Source of the DNA: Streptomonospora alba
GTDB taxonomy: Bacteria; Actinomycetota; Actinomycetes; Streptosporangiales; Streptosporangiaceae
Direction: 5' to 3'
DNA length: 64,000 bases
NCBI RefSeq assembly: GCF_000826685.1
Contig: NZ_JROO01000047.1
Coordinates: 1-64,000 of the forward strand
The position numbers were made by a program, and so were the translations under genes. How positions within the stretch are numbered: the first letter of the stretch is position 1; each line of letters opens with the position of its first letter. The notes below the pieces were generated by a model. The model worked only from the letters and a program-made list of their open reading frames with translations. It did not search any database and was not told the DNA's origin. This document shows, one piece after another, positions 22,211-31,791 of this stretch.

Positions 22211-23496
22211 TCGGCCGCCTCCGTCGCGCCGCGGTCCCGGCGCGCCACCGGCAGCGCGGCGCCGACCCGCCACCCGCCGTGCGGCAGGGGTCCCGACCAC
22301 AGTTCGCCACCCGCCAGGACGACGCGTTCGCGCAGGCCGGCGAGCCCGTAGCCGCTGGAAGGGGGCGCTTCGGCGGCGGATCCGGCGGGCGGCGGTGCGT
22401 TGTCCACGGTGATCTCCAGGATGTCGGGACGGTGGTGCAGGTAGACACGCACCGGCGCTCCGGGGGCGTGCTTGGCGGCGTTGGTCAGCGCCTCCTGGAC
22501 GGTGCGGTAGGCGGTGCGCTCGGTCTGGGCGGGCAGCGCGACCGGCGTACCCGCGCTGCTGCTGTCAACGGACAGGCCTGCGGCGCGCCAGTCGTCGACG
22601 AGGTGGGCGAGGTCGGCCAGCACCGGTTGGGGCGCGGTAGGGGCGCTCGCCTCCGGCTCGTCGCGCAGCACGCCGAGGATATCGCGCAGCTCGGCCAGCG
22701 CGTCCCGGCCGGTGGTGCGGATCAGCCCGGCGCTCTGCGCGGTGCGCTCGTCGGGGGCCGACACCTCCAGCCCGCCGGCGTGCAGCACCATCAGGCTGAC
22801 GCGGTGGGCCACTACGTCGTGCATCTCGCGGGCGATGCGGGTGCGCTCGGCGGTGATGGCCTGATCGGCGAGCAGGTGCTGTTCGTGCTCCAAGCGCTCG
22901 GCGCGTTCGCGCAGGTTGGCGATGAGCACCCGGCGGGTGCCGATCCACAGGCCCACGGCCAGCGGCATGCCGTAGAACATGATGAGCATGCTGGAGGCCG
23001 CCGGTGCGGTAATGGGTCCGCCGACCGTGTAGACGGCCAGGGTGCACAGCGTCAGCCATGCGGCCCACAGCCCCAGCCGCCGCCGGTCGTCGTACCAGGC
23101 CGCGTAGGTGAACAGGGCCAGGGCGGCCATGCCGATGTCGCCGTAGCCCAGCAGCGTGGCAGTCGCCGCGCCGAACATCAGCCGGGGCCGCGTGCGGCGG
23201 AAGAGCACGACGGTCGAGACCGCCGCACCCAATGTCAGCGCACCCCACGCGGTGTGAAGGGCGAGGAGGACGCCCGCTGTGCTGCCGACCGGCGCGGCGA
23301 TGCCGACCGCCGCCAGGGCGGGCAGGCCCAGCAGGCCGTGCGGCTCGCCTACCAGCATCAGGCCGGTCCAGGGCAGGAAGGCCGCGGCAAGCAGCCAATC
23401 GGCGACGCGGTGCCTGCGCGCCCACCAGCGGGCCCATCCCGGCTCGGGCCGCGCCGTACTCGCACCCGAGGGAGGTGCCGCCCCATCCTGCGCCAT
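22207..23496 (-). CDS. Sensor histidine kinase (HisKA_3 family)
   Basis: Membrane histidine kinase of 429 residues. Several hydrophobic helices fill about residues 30-180 with very short loops, typical of intramembrane or envelope-stress sensors. The dimerisation/phosphoacceptor block TRIAREMHDVVAHRVSLM places His226 as the phosphorylated residue. The HATPase end shows YRTVQEALTNAAKHAP (N box) and SGYGLAGLRERVVLAGG (G box). The start at ATG 23496 (MAQDGAAPPS) gives a cytoplasmic N-terminus. The upstream region holds a repeated 16-base element shared with the divergent ABC operon. Confidence 0.9.
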   Translation of the reverse strand: MAQDGAAPPSGASTARPEPGWARWWARRHRVADWLLAAAFLPWTGLMLVGEPHGLLGLPALAAVGIAAPVGSTAGVLLALHTAWGALTLGAAVSTVVLFRRTRPRLMFGAATATLLGYGDIGMAALALFTYAAWYDDRRRLGLWAAWLTLCTLAVYTVGGPITAPAASSMLIMFYGMPLAVGLWIGTRRVLIANLRERAERLEHEQHLLADQAITAERTRIAREMHDVVAHRVSLMVLHAGGLEVSAPDERTAQSAGLIRTTGRDALAELRDILGVLRDEPEASAPTAPQPVLADLAHLVDDWRAAGLSVDSSSAGTPVALPAQTERTAYRTVQEALTNAAKHAPGAPVRVYLHHRPDILEITVDNAPPPAGSAAEAPPSSGYGLAGLRERVVLAGGELWSGPLPHGGWRVGAALPVARRDRGATEAAE

Positions 23497-23866
23497 GGTC
23501 GGCCAGTCTATGCCGAGCAAACGCGCCGTACAGCCGCCGACCTGCGGCGTTCTCCCCTCCCATACGAAAGTCGGTGCCGTTGCGGCACCCCCGGTCAGCA
23601 CCGCCGCCCCGCACCCGAGCGCCACCGGGGGCGAGCGCGCCCGCCCCGGGCCGCCCCGACGAAAGTCGGTGCCGATCGCCGCCGATGTGCGGGGGCCACC
23701 GGGCGGAAGTCGCCTTCCCTCCCCGCGAATCTGGGCACTGCGGCGGAGGAATCGCCGCCCGCGGCGGCCGTAGCGTGTCCGGGACTGCGTTCGAACGGGC
23801 GCCGAGGGCGCTTTCGAACGCCGCACTGCCATGCACCGTCCCCGTAGCGGATCCGGAGAACACGAC
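23497..23866. promoter_or_regulatory. Divergent promoter region, kinase / ABC operon, with 16-base direct repeat
   Basis: The region between the two-component operon (minus) and the ABC operon (plus) carries ACGAAAGTCGGTGCCG twice in the same orientation, at 23564-23579 and 23659-23674, 95 bases apart. A weaker copy (GGCGGAAGTCGCC) starts near 23701. These are candidate binding sites for the response regulator next door. No coding potential was seen here. Confidence 0.5.
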
Positions 23867-24640
23867 GTGAGCCAGAGCGCGGCCAAGGCCGCCCCCGCAT
23901 CCGACCCCACCCACGCACCGCCCGTGGTCACCTCCCGCGACCTCGTCAAGGTCTACGGGCGCGCCGACTCGGCCGTGCACGCCCTGGACGGCGTCACCGT
24001 CGACTTCGCCCGCGGCGCGTTCACCGCGATCATGGGGCCCTCGGGCTCCGGCAAGTCCACCCTGATGCACTGCCTCGCGGGCCTCGACACCGTCACCAGC
24101 GGGACGGTGCACCTGGGCCGGACCGAGATCACCCGGCTGCGCGACAAGCAGCTGACGCTGCTGCGCCGCGACCGCATCGGATTCATCTTCCAGTCGTTCA
24201 ACCTGCTGCCGATGCTCACCGCCGAGCAGAACATCCTGCTGCCCGGCCGCATCGCCAAGCGCAGGCACGATCCCGCCCGCTTCAAGCGCATCGTCGAGGT
24301 CGTGGGGCTGGGCGACCGGCTCGGCCACCTGCCCTCCGCGCTGTCGGGCGGCCAGCAGCAGCGGGTCGCGGTGGCCCGGGCGCTGCTGGGCGACCCCGAG
24401 GTCGTCTACGCCGACGAGCCCACCGGCAACCTCGACTCCCGTTCCGGCGCGGAGGTGCTCGGCTTCCTGCGCGACTCCGCGCGCGATCTGGGCCAGACGG
24501 TCATCATGGTCACCCACGACCCGGTGGCCGCCGCCTACGCGGACCGGGTCGTGTTCCTGCGCGACGGGCGGCTGGTGGACGAGGTCCACCAGCCCACCGC
24601 CGAGACCGTGCTCGACCGCCTGGTGAAGCTGGAGTCCTGA
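23867..24640 (+). CDS. ABC transporter ATP-binding protein (LolD/MacB-like)
   Basis: Nucleotide-binding subunit of 257 residues. Walker A GPSGSGKST is at 57-65, the Q-loop is in FIFQSFNLLP, the signature is LSGGQQQRVAVARAL, Walker B is VVYADEPTGNLDS, and the switch His is in VTHDP. The TGNLDS D-loop and FNLLP block place it with MacB/LolD-type ATPases that work with FtsX-like permeases. GTG at 23867 was chosen because GGAG sits eight bases upstream; an in-frame ATG at 23831 lacks such a site. The partner permease begins six bases after the stop. Substrate unknown; peptide antibiotics or envelope stress signals are common for this arrangement. Confidence 0.9.
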   Translation: MSQSAAKAAPASDPTHAPPVVTSRDLVKVYGRADSAVHALDGVTVDFARGAFTAIMGPSGSGKSTLMHCLAGLDTVTSGTVHLGRTEITRLRDKQLTLLRRDRIGFIFQSFNLLPMLTAEQNILLPGRIAKRRHDPARFKRIVEVVGLGDRLGHLPSALSGGQQQRVAVARALLGDPEVVYADEPTGNLDSRSGAEVLGFLRDSARDLGQTVIMVTHDPVAAAYADRVVFLRDGRLVDEVHQPTAETVLDRLVKLES

Positions 24641-24646
24641 GCCGCA

Positions 24647-27151
24647 ATGCTGCGCACCACACTCGCCGGCCTCCGCATGCACAAGGGCCGGCTCGTCACC
24701 ACAGCACTCGCCATCGCCCTGGGCGTCATGTTCGTCTCCGGCACGCTGGTGTTCTCCGACACCCTGCGGGAAAGCTTCTCCAGCCAGGTGATGGGCTCGG
24801 CGGAGCGGATGGACGCCGTCGTCCTACCGGCGCAGGGCAGCGAGGATCCCGTTTCCGGCGACGTCCTCGACGAGGTCCGCGAGCTGCCCGAGATCGACCG
24901 TGCCGCCGGCGTGACCATGGGCGACGCCCCGCTGCTGGACAAGGACGGCCGCGCCGTCGGCAGCGTGCCCACCGCCGGGGTGTCGGTGGGCGAGCCCACC
25001 CGCTTCTCGGCGGACGAGGGCGAACTGCCCGACAGGCCGGGCGAGGCGGCCCTGGCCACCTCCACCGCCGAAGCGACCGGCTATGAGGTCGGCGACAGCG
25101 CGACCGTCCTGGGGCCCGACGAGCAGAAGCACGAGTTCACCGTCACCGGCCTGATCGACTTCGGCACCGAGCCCTCCCTCGCCTACCGCGGAGCGGTGGC
25201 CTTCACATCGCCGGTCGCCGCCGAGATGACCGGCGCCGAGGGCTACTCCGAGATCGACGCCCTCGCCGCCGAAGGCGTCTCGGCCCAGCAGGCGGCCGAT
25301 GCGGTCTCCGCTGTCGCCGGAGACGGCACCGAGGTGCTCACCGGGCAGGAGCTGGGCGACCGACTGGCCGAGCAGGCCGGCGCCCAGGCCGACGCCCTGG
25401 CCACCGGGCTGCTGCTGTTCGCCCTGGTATCGGTCGTGGTGGCGGCCATCGTCATCAGCAACACGTTCGCCATCCTGGTGGCCCAGCGCCAGCGCGAGAT
25501 GGCGCTGCTGCGCTGCGTGGGCGCGGTGCGCCGACAGGTATTCACCGCCGTGGTGACCGAGGCGCTGGTCGTGGGGCTGCTGGCCTCGGCGCTGGGCGTG
25601 CTCGCCGGGGTCGGGCTCGGCTACGCGGGCTTCGCGGTGGGCGCCGAGGCGTTCGACGCCGACGCGGGCTCGGCCGACGTCGTGGTGAAGGCCCAGACGG
25701 TGCTCATCGGGCTGGCCGTGGGCACCGTGACGACCCTGATCGCGGCGGTGCTCCCGGCGCGGCGCGCCACGCTCGTGCCGCCGCTGGCCGCGCTGCGCAC
25801 CAGCGCGACCGCGACCGCGCTCGATACGCGCGTCGGGATTCTGCGCATGGCGACGGGCACCGTGCTCCTGCTCGCCTCCGCAGGGGTGGTCGCCCTCGCC
25901 CGGCAGACCGACGATCCCGAGACCGGCCTGTACCTGGTGGTCGGCGCGGGTTTCGTCGCGTTCGCCGGCGTGATCGTCCTCAGCCCCCTACTGGTGCGGG
26001 CGGCTGTAGCGGCGGTGTCCCCGCTGATGCGGGCGCTGGGGGTCTCCACCGCGCTGGCCGCCGACAACGCGCGCCGCAATCCGCGGCGCGCGGCGACGGC
26101 CATGATCGCCCTGACGGTGGGCGCCACGCTGATCACCGGCTACTCGGTGGTCAACGCCTCGATGATGGCCACCACCACCGACATGCTCGATCGGCAGTTC
26201 CCGATGGACTACCAGGTCCGCGCCCAATTCGCCGAGGAGGGGCCCGGTGTCCCGCCGGAGGTGGCCCGCGACCTGCGGGAGTCGCCCGAGGTCGCCGAGG
26301 TGGTCGCCCAGCGCTCCGCGACCGCGGAGACCGGGGACGGCTTCGTCCGGTACACGACCTTCCGCGGCGTGCCGCCGGAGGAGGCGGCCGGCGGCGGCAC
26401 GGACGCCGGGGACCTGGCCGACGTGGGACCGGGCCGCGTGGCGGTGGTGTCCGACGTCGCCGGAGAGCGCGGCGTCGGCGACACGCTCGCGCTCACGACC
26501 GGCGAGGGCGAGCGCGACTACGAGATCGCGGCCCTCGTGGAGGGCGCGCAGAGCTCCTGGAGCGTGCTGATGGACCCCGAGGACTTCTCCTCGGCGTTCC
26601 CCGAGGTCCGGGGCGACGAGATGCTCATGGTCTCCGGCGCCGAGTCCGCCGGCGACGAGGAGCTGCGCGACGCGGTCTACGCGGCGGTGGAGGACCGACC
26701 AACGCTCCAGGTCGACTCGATGGCGCAGATGCGCCGGCAGTACGAGGACGTGCTGAACACCGCGTTCCTGGCCGTCGTGGCGATGCTGGGCCTGGCGGTG
26801 GTGATCGCGGTGTTCGGGATCGCCAACACGCTGGCCCTGTCGGTGCTGGAGCGCACCCGCGAGTCGGCGATGCTGCGGGCCATGGGCCTCAAACGCGCTC
26901 AGCTGCGGGTGATGCTCATGTGGGAGGCGGTGCTGATGTGCCTGGTCGGGGCGCTCGTGGGCATCGGCCTGGGGGTGTTCTTCGGCTGGGCCGCCTCGGC
27001 CGCCGTCCTGGACGACCTGCTGTTCCGCGTGCCGACCGCGCAGATCGCCGCCTTCCTGGCGGCCGCGGTCGCGGCCGGGCTGCTGGCCTCGGTGCTGCCG
27101 TCGCGACGGGCGGCGCGCACCTCCATCACCGCGGCCATGGCCAGCGAGTAG
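24647..27151 (+). CDS. ABC transporter permease, FtsX/MacB type
   Basis: An 834-residue permease with two FtsX core domains. The N-terminal helix is about 17-40, followed by an extracytoplasmic domain to about 260. The first three-helix FtsX block (about 260-380) contains FAILVAQRQREMALLRCVGAVRRQV. A connecting helix pair spans about 400-450, a second extracytoplasmic domain is about 520-690, and the final FtsX block (about 700-834) contains ALSVLERTRESAMLRAMGLKRAQLRVM. The duplicated form with large external domains suits mechanotransmission rather than classic import. It is co-transcribed with the ATPase, and a terminator follows. Confidence 0.9.
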   Translation: MLRTTLAGLRMHKGRLVTTALAIALGVMFVSGTLVFSDTLRESFSSQVMGSAERMDAVVLPAQGSEDPVSGDVLDEVRELPEIDRAAGVTMGDAPLLDKDGRAVGSVPTAGVSVGEPTRFSADEGELPDRPGEAALATSTAEATGYEVGDSATVLGPDEQKHEFTVTGLIDFGTEPSLAYRGAVAFTSPVAAEMTGAEGYSEIDALAAEGVSAQQAADAVSAVAGDGTEVLTGQELGDRLAEQAGAQADALATGLLLFALVSVVVAAIVISNTFAILVAQRQREMALLRCVGAVRRQVFTAVVTEALVVGLLASALGVLAGVGLGYAGFAVGAEAFDADAGSADVVVKAQTVLIGLAVGTVTTLIAAVLPARRATLVPPLAALRTSATATALDTRVGILRMATGTVLLLASAGVVALARQTDDPETGLYLVVGAGFVAFAGVIVLSPLLVRAAVAAVSPLMRALGVSTALAADNARRNPRRAATAMIALTVGATLITGYSVVNASMMATTTDMLDRQFPMDYQVRAQFAEEGPGVPPEVARDLRESPEVAEVVAQRSATAETGDGFVRYTTFRGVPPEEAAGGGTDAGDLADVGPGRVAVVSDVAGERGVGDTLALTTGEGERDYEIAALVEGAQSSWSVLMDPEDFSSAFPEVRGDEMLMVSGAESAGDEELRDAVYAAVEDRPTLQVDSMAQMRRQYEDVLNTAFLAVVAMLGLAVVIAVFGIANTLALSVLERTRESAMLRAMGLKRAQLRVMLMWEAVLMCLVGALVGIGLGVFFGWAASAAVLDDLLFRVPTAQIAAFLAAAVAAGLLASVLPSRRAARTSITAAMASE

Positions 27152-27210
27152 GCGCCTACGCCGACACACCGGCGCCGAGGTGGTGGCCCGCAGGGCGGCT
27201 GCCTACCGTG

Positions 27211-27244
27211 GGGGCGGGCGGGCCGAGCGCGGCCCGCCCGCCCC
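27211..27244 (+). terminator. Perfect 14-base hairpin after ABC permease gene
   Basis: GGGGCGGGCGGGCC (27211-27224) and GGCCCGCCCGCCCC (27231-27244) pair across six bases, 60 bases past the permease stop and 38 before the MFS start. It likely ends the ABC operon. Confidence 0.65.
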
Positions 27245-27281
27245 TGCGGGGCTGCCGCCCACGGCCGGAAGAGGCGAAGGA

Positions 27282-28784
27282 ATGACAGCCGAGGACGCCG
27301 ACGCGCCGGAAGGCGCAGCGTGGGGCACGCCGGCCGCGCGCTGGATGCTGGCGGCCACCGCGCTCGCCTCGGGGATGGCCTTTCTGGACTCCACGGTGGT
27401 CAACGTGGCGCTGCCCGCGATCTCCGGCGACCTGGACTCCGGCGTCGCGGGCCTGCAGTGGACCGCCAACGGCTACATGGTGACGCTGTCGTCGCTGATC
27501 CTGCTCAGCGGCTCGCTCAGTGACAGGTACGGGCGGGTGCGGGTGTTCTCGGCGGGCGTGGCCTTCTTCGCCCTGGCCTCGGCGCTGTGCTCCCTGGCAC
27601 CGACCCTGCAGTGGCTGATCGCCGGCCGGGTGCTGCAGGGGGTGGGCGGCGCGCTGCTGACCCCGGGCAGCCTGGCGATCCTGCAGGCGGGCTTCCGCAA
27701 GCGCGACAGGGCGCGGGCCATCGGCGCGTGGTCGGGGCTGACGGGGGTGGCCTCGGCGATCGGGCCGTTCGTGGGCGGCTGGCTGGTCGACGCGGGCTCC
27801 TGGCGGCTCATCTTCCTGATCAACCTGCCGATCGCGGCGGTGGTGCTGGTGATCGCACGCGTGCACCTGCCCGAGTCGCGCGATGCCGAGGCACCCGAAC
27901 GGTTGGACTACACGGGAGCCGTTCTCGGCATGGCGGGGCTGGCCGGGCTCTCCTACGCGCTGATCGCGGCGGGCGAGACCGCCGCCGACTGGCGGGTGGC
28001 GGGCGCCGCGGTCGCCGGCGCGGCGGCGCTGGCGGCCTTCGCCGCGGTGGAGCGCCGCAGCCGCCACCCCATGCTGCCGCTGGACATCTTCTCCTCCAGC
28101 CGGTTCACGATCACCAACATCATCACCGTGGCGATGTACGGCGCCCTGGGACCGCAGATGTTCCTGCTGGTCATCTACCTGCAGGAGGTGCTGGGCTACT
28201 CCGCTCTGGCGGCGGGGGCGGCGTCGCTGCCCATCACCGTCCTGATGCTGGCGCTCTCGGGGCAGTCGGGCCGGCTGGCCCAGCGGATCGGACCGCGCTG
28301 GCAACTCGGCTTCGGCCCCCTGGTGCTGGCGGCGGGGCTGGTGCTGCTGTCCCGGCTGGAGCCGGGGACCTCCTACCCCACCGGAGTGCTGCCGGGCGTG
28401 GTGCTGGTGGGGCTGGGCCTGTCGGCCGCGGTGGCGCCGCTGACCGCCACGGTGCTGGCCTCGGCCGCCGAGCGCCACGCCGGCGTCGCCTCCGGCGTGA
28501 ACAACACGCTGGCGCGCACCGCGCAGCTGATCGGGGTGGCGGCGGTGCCGGTGCTCGCGGGCGTCAGTGGAGACGCGGGGATCTCCGGCGGATTCGGCCC
28601 GGCGATGCTGATCACCGCCGGCCTCGCCGCCGCGGCGGGCCTGCTGGCGCTGGCGCTGCTGCGCCGCCGGACGCCCGCGCCGGCGTCGGGGCGGAGGTTC
28701 TGCGGCGTGTCGGGGCCGCCGCTGCACCGCTGTCCCGGTTCGTCTGCGGGCGACCCCCTTCGCGGGGGCGGCGAGAGGTCCTAG
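27282..28784 (+). CDS. MFS drug exporter, DHA2 (14-helix) family
   Basis: Major facilitator exporter of 500 residues, with about fourteen hydrophobic helices. Family motifs are LDSTVVNVALPAI (motif D1, helix 1), SGSLSDRYGRVRVF (motif A, loop 2-3), GRVLQGVGGALLTPGSLAI and TGVASAIGPFVGGWLVD (motif C, helix 5), all characteristic of DHA2 transporters such as EmrB/QacA relatives. The start is ATG 27282 after GCGAAGGA. The C-terminal 30 residues (Pro/Gly/Cys-containing) are not typical and probably disordered. The substrate is unknown. There is no linked regulator on the same strand. Confidence 0.88.
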   Translation: MTAEDADAPEGAAWGTPAARWMLAATALASGMAFLDSTVVNVALPAISGDLDSGVAGLQWTANGYMVTLSSLILLSGSLSDRYGRVRVFSAGVAFFALASALCSLAPTLQWLIAGRVLQGVGGALLTPGSLAILQAGFRKRDRARAIGAWSGLTGVASAIGPFVGGWLVDAGSWRLIFLINLPIAAVVLVIARVHLPESRDAEAPERLDYTGAVLGMAGLAGLSYALIAAGETAADWRVAGAAVAGAAALAAFAAVERRSRHPMLPLDIFSSSRFTITNIITVAMYGALGPQMFLLVIYLQEVLGYSALAAGAASLPITVLMLALSGQSGRLAQRIGPRWQLGFGPLVLAAGLVLLSRLEPGTSYPTGVLPGVVLVGLGLSAAVAPLTATVLASAAERHAGVASGVNNTLARTAQLIGVAAVPVLAGVSGDAGISGGFGPAMLITAGLAAAAGLLALALLRRRTPAPASGRRFCGVSGPPLHRCPGSSAGDPLRGGGERS

Positions 28785-28794
28785 AGTCGGGGAC

Positions 28795-29604
28795 ATGGGA
28801 GATGCCGCGGCCAAGGACGGCGGCGAGCCGGCCATCGCGTTCGTGGGCGGCGGAGCGGGGGCGGCCCTCGCCGCGATCGCGCTGCTGCGCGCCACCACGT
28901 GGCTGCGCCTGGCCTACCGCATCGTTCTGATCGACGAGCACGGCCGGTTCGCGCGCGGGCGGCCCTACGGCGGAGCGGGCGGGGAGTGCCTGCTGGAGAT
29001 CCCCGTCAAGCACATGTCGGCGCTGCCCGACCGCCCCTGCCACCTGATGGAGTGGGCCCGCGCCGAGCGGTCCTCCCCCCGCCGGACGGGCGGCGCCGCC
29101 GCGCCGTCCCCAGGCGCCACCGCGCTCGCCCCGGCGGCCTGCGGACCCGACACGCTGCTGTCGCGCCGCGTCTACGGCGACTACCTCGCCGACACGCTGG
29201 CGGCCACGGCGGCCTGGGCCTCCCCCTACGCCACGCTGCACACCTGCACCGACCGTGCGGTAGGGGTCGGCGGCGACGACGGCGGCGCGGCGGTGCAGCT
29301 GGCCTCGGGCGAGCGGATAGGGGCCGCGGCTGCGGTGGTGGCCACGGGCGACCCCGCCGTCACGGCGCCGCCCCCGGTCGAGGGTGCTGCCCAGGGCGCT
29401 CAGGGGGCGTCGGGGCTGTCGGCCTGCTCCTGCGGCGCGCTGACCACTCCGCAGGGCGAGGCGGCCCGGCTCTTCGCGATCGGGTCGGTGCGCCGCGGCG
29501 ACTCCGAAGCGACGGTCCCGCGCATCCGCGACCAGGCCGATGCGCTGGCCCAGCGCCTCGCCGACACCGTGCTGCGCACCCCGCCGGGACGGGGCCAGGC
29601 CTAA
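28795..29604 (+). CDS. FAD/NAD(P)-binding protein, shortened form
   Basis: A 269-residue protein of the FAD/NAD(P)-binding type related to Pfam NAD_binding_9. The dinucleotide motif AFVGGGAGAALAAIAL lies at about 15-30. RPYGGAGGECLLEIPVKHMSALPDRPCHLMEWA matches the family's second block. The protein ends with GSVRRGDSEATVPRIRDQADALAQRLAD, which matches the C-terminal end of full-length members. Those are usually 450 residues or longer, so the middle appears to be lost. A Pro/Ala/Gly-rich stretch occupies the junction. It begins ten bases after the MFS gene. Enzymatic activity is uncertain. Confidence 0.65.
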   Translation: MGDAAAKDGGEPAIAFVGGGAGAALAAIALLRATTWLRLAYRIVLIDEHGRFARGRPYGGAGGECLLEIPVKHMSALPDRPCHLMEWARAERSSPRRTGGAAAPSPGATALAPAACGPDTLLSRRVYGDYLADTLAATAAWASPYATLHTCTDRAVGVGGDDGGAAVQLASGERIGAAAAVVATGDPAVTAPPPVEGAAQGAQGASGLSACSCGALTTPQGEAARLFAIGSVRRGDSEATVPRIRDQADALAQRLADTVLRTPPGRGQA

Positions 29605-29655
29605 GCGCGTCCCTCGACACAGGTGCCCGGGGTCCAGACTGCTACCTCGCCGGGC

Positions 29656-30438
29656 TCAGCTCCCGCGGGTGCGGCGCTCGGCGGATTTGAGGCGGAAGGG
29701 GCGCAGTGCCGACTCCACCTGCACCGCCAGGTCCATCTTGCTGTCGCCCTCGCGGCGGTCCTCGAAGTGGATGGGGATCTCCACCATCTTCTGGCCGCGG
29801 GTGAAGGCGCGGTAGTGCATCTCCACCTGGAAGCTGTAGCCGCTGCTGTCCACGGTCTCCAGATCCACGGCCTCCAGCGCCTCGCGCCGCCAGATCTTGA
29901 AACCGGCGGTGACATCGCGGATCGGCATGGCCAGGATCGTCTTGACGTAGGTGTTCGCCCAGGAGCTGAGGAGCCGCCGGTGCGGGCGCCACTCCTGCGA
30001 CAGGCTGCCCCCGGGCACGTAGCGGCTCCCGATCACCACGCCCGCCCCGGTGGAGAGCATGGTGCCCAGGAGCTGGGGCACGTATCCCGGCGGGTGGCTG
30101 AGGTCGGCGTCCATCTGCACGACGAACTCGGCGCCGTCCGCGAGCGCGCGGGTCATGCCCGCCACGTAGGCGCGCCCCAGCCCTTCCTTGGCGGTGCGGT
30201 GCACCACCGTCACGCGTTCGCGGTCGGGTGTGTTGTACCGGGCGGCGATCTCCTCGGCGATCTTGCCCGTGCCGTCGGGCGAGTCGTCGTCGACGACGAC
30301 CAGGCGCAGCTCGGGCAGCGGGGACTCGAGTAGCCCGCGGGCGAGCACGGGCAGGTTGTCGGCCTCGTTGTAGGTGGGCACGACGACGCTGACCGCAGAC
30401 CGCGCCCACGGTTCGGGCAGGGTCACCGGACTCGGCAT
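29656..30438 (-). CDS. Polyprenol-phosphate mannosyltransferase (Ppm1/Dpm1-like)
   Basis: GT2-family glycosyltransferase of 260 residues that moves mannose from GDP-mannose to polyprenyl phosphate, giving the donor for lipoglycans or protein O-mannosylation. [13 protein letters not shown] is the nucleotide-sugar start, DDDSPDGTG the first Asp cluster, and MDADLSHPP carries the DxD motif. IGSRYVPGG and the terminal [14 protein letters not shown] are Dpm1 hallmarks. There is no C-terminal membrane domain, as in the soluble form. The ATG at 30438 follows GGAG by six bases. It stands alone after a DeoR regulator gene on the same strand. Confidence 0.88.
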   Translation of the reverse strand: MPSPVTLPEPWARSAVSVVVPTYNEADNLPVLARGLLESPLPELRLVVVDDDSPDGTGKIAEEIAARYNTPDRERVTVVHRTAKEGLGRAYVAGMTRALADGAEFVVQMDADLSHPPGYVPQLLGTMLSTGAGVVIGSRYVPGGSLSQEWRPHRRLLSSWANTYVKTILAMPIRDVTAGFKIWRREALEAVDLETVDSSGYSFQVEMHYRAFTRGQKMVEIPIHFEDRREGDSKMDLAVQVESALRPFRLKSAERRTRGS

Positions 30439-30527
30439 GGGCGCTCCAGGAAATCCGCGGGTCTTCGGGCTCATCGGGCAGCGTACGGGGCGGCGGCCCC
30501 GCACACCACCGAGAAGGCGCTCGGCCT

Positions 30528-31334
30528 CTATTCTCCCCGGTCGACCTCCAGCACCGCCACGTGCACCAGGGTTCCCATGTCCTCCAACGTCATCAGGACC
30601 TCGGGGTCGGCGTGGTTGTCGGTGATCAGGTGGGCGATGTGCTCGGGCGCCACGGTCTGGACCATCGTGTCGGCACCGACCTTGGTGTGGTCGGCCAGCA
30701 CCACGACCTCCTGGGCGCAGGCCACCAGCGCGCGGTCGACGCTGGCCACCGCGGGGTTGGGGGTGCTCAGGCCGCGCTCGGCCGTGACCCCGTTGCCCGA
30801 GACGAAGGCCATGCGCACGCGCAGTCCCGACAACGCCTGCTCGGCGGCGGCGCCCACCAGAGCACGTATCGGCCCGCGCAGGGTGCCGCCGGTCATCACC
30901 ACCTCCACGCCCGGGGCCGAGGCCAGCACCTCGGCCACCAGCAGGGAGTTGGTCACCACGGTGAGGTTCTGGCGGCTCACCAGCTCGCGCGCCAGGGCCT
31001 CGGTGGTGCTGCCCGGACCCAGCACCACCGCGTCGTCGTCCTCGACGAGGCGCGCCGCCGCCGCCGCGATGGCCAGCTTCTCAGGCGCGGCCTGACCGCT
31101 CTTCTGGGTGTAGCTCTGCTCGAAGCCCAACCGCCCCGGCAGCGCGGCGCCGCCGCGCCTGCGGTCGATGAGGCCGTCCGCCTCCAGGGCCCGCACGTCG
31201 CGGCGCACGGTGACCTCCGAGGCGCGCACACGCGAGGCGATCTCACGCAAGGCCATGGCGCCGTTGGCCCGCACCAGCTCCAGGATCCTCTCGCGGCGCT
31301 CGGCCGCGAACGCCGGCCTGGTCTCGTCTGCCAT
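30528..31334 (-). CDS. DeoR/GlpR-family transcriptional regulator
   Basis: A 268-residue regulator. The N-terminal DeoR helix-turn-helix is [51 protein letters not shown] (about 12-62). The sugar-phosphate-binding domain contains [31 protein letters not shown] and [10 protein letters not shown], the usual DeoR phosphosugar site. The ATG at 31334 is favoured over that at 31346 because GGAG sits at the right distance. The target is not evident: adjacent genes are the mannosyltransferase and a small membrane protein, not a sugar operon. Confidence 0.9.
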   Translation of the reverse strand: MADETRPAFAAERRERILELVRANGAMALREIASRVRASEVTVRRDVRALEADGLIDRRRGGAALPGRLGFEQSYTQKSGQAAPEKLAIAAAAARLVEDDDAVVLGPGSTTEALARELVSRQNLTVVTNSLLVAEVLASAPGVEVVMTGGTLRGPIRALVGAAAEQALSGLRVRMAFVSGNGVTAERGLSTPNPAVASVDRALVACAQEVVVLADHTKVGADTMVQTVAPEHIAHLITDNHADPEVLMTLEDMGTLVHVAVLEVDRGE

Positions 31335-31394
31335 GGGATACTCCATCTCCGGTGCTGGCTGGGGGGCCGCGCTCCGATGATAGAGCCGCCGGGG

Positions 31395-31565
31395 TCAGCT
31401 CATGTGCACTCCGTGGGTGTGGAACGATTCGTCGATGGCCGTGTCGTCGGCGGAGGCGTCGTCCTCCAACGAGGGGCCGCGGAGGACGAAGACGACGACG
31501 AAGAGGGCGATCAGCAGGCCGAGCACGGCCAATGTCGCGATACCGAACAGCGCCATCATGGACAC
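31395..31565 (-). CDS. Small single-helix membrane protein
   Basis: A 56-residue product with one strong hydrophobic helix at about 6-27 (ATLAVLGLLIALFVVVFVL), followed by an acidic tail and a His-containing end (FHTHGVHMS). GTG at 31565 follows GGGAGG by six bases; two in-frame ATG codons just after would shorten it by two or three residues. No family recognised. It lies between the DeoR gene and the divergent PPTase gene; 31566-31791 shows no other gene. Confidence 0.55.
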   Translation of the reverse strand: MSMMALFGIATLAVLGLLIALFVVVFVLRGPSLEDDASADDTAIDESFHTHGVHMS

Positions 31566-31791
31566 GGGGGGCCTCCCTGGCGAGCGGGCCGACCGGCGAC
31601 ACCGCGATTCGGGAAGGGCCCGCGCCGCGGGGTCACTCACCCCATCGATGCCCCGTAGCAGTCGGTTTCATGCCGCCCCGGCGAGGCGAGTTGCCCGCAC
31701 CGCCGCCGGGGCCGCGGACCCGCGCTCACCGGGCGGCGGACGGCGAAGCACCCGGGGTGCGTTCGGTGGACGAACACGACAGAATGGACGG

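Noticed and set aside
23867-27151. Possible bacteriocin-immunity or resistance island around the ABC/two-component genes
   Set aside because: No precursor peptide or modification enzyme was found near them, so only a general envelope or drug-response role can be suggested.
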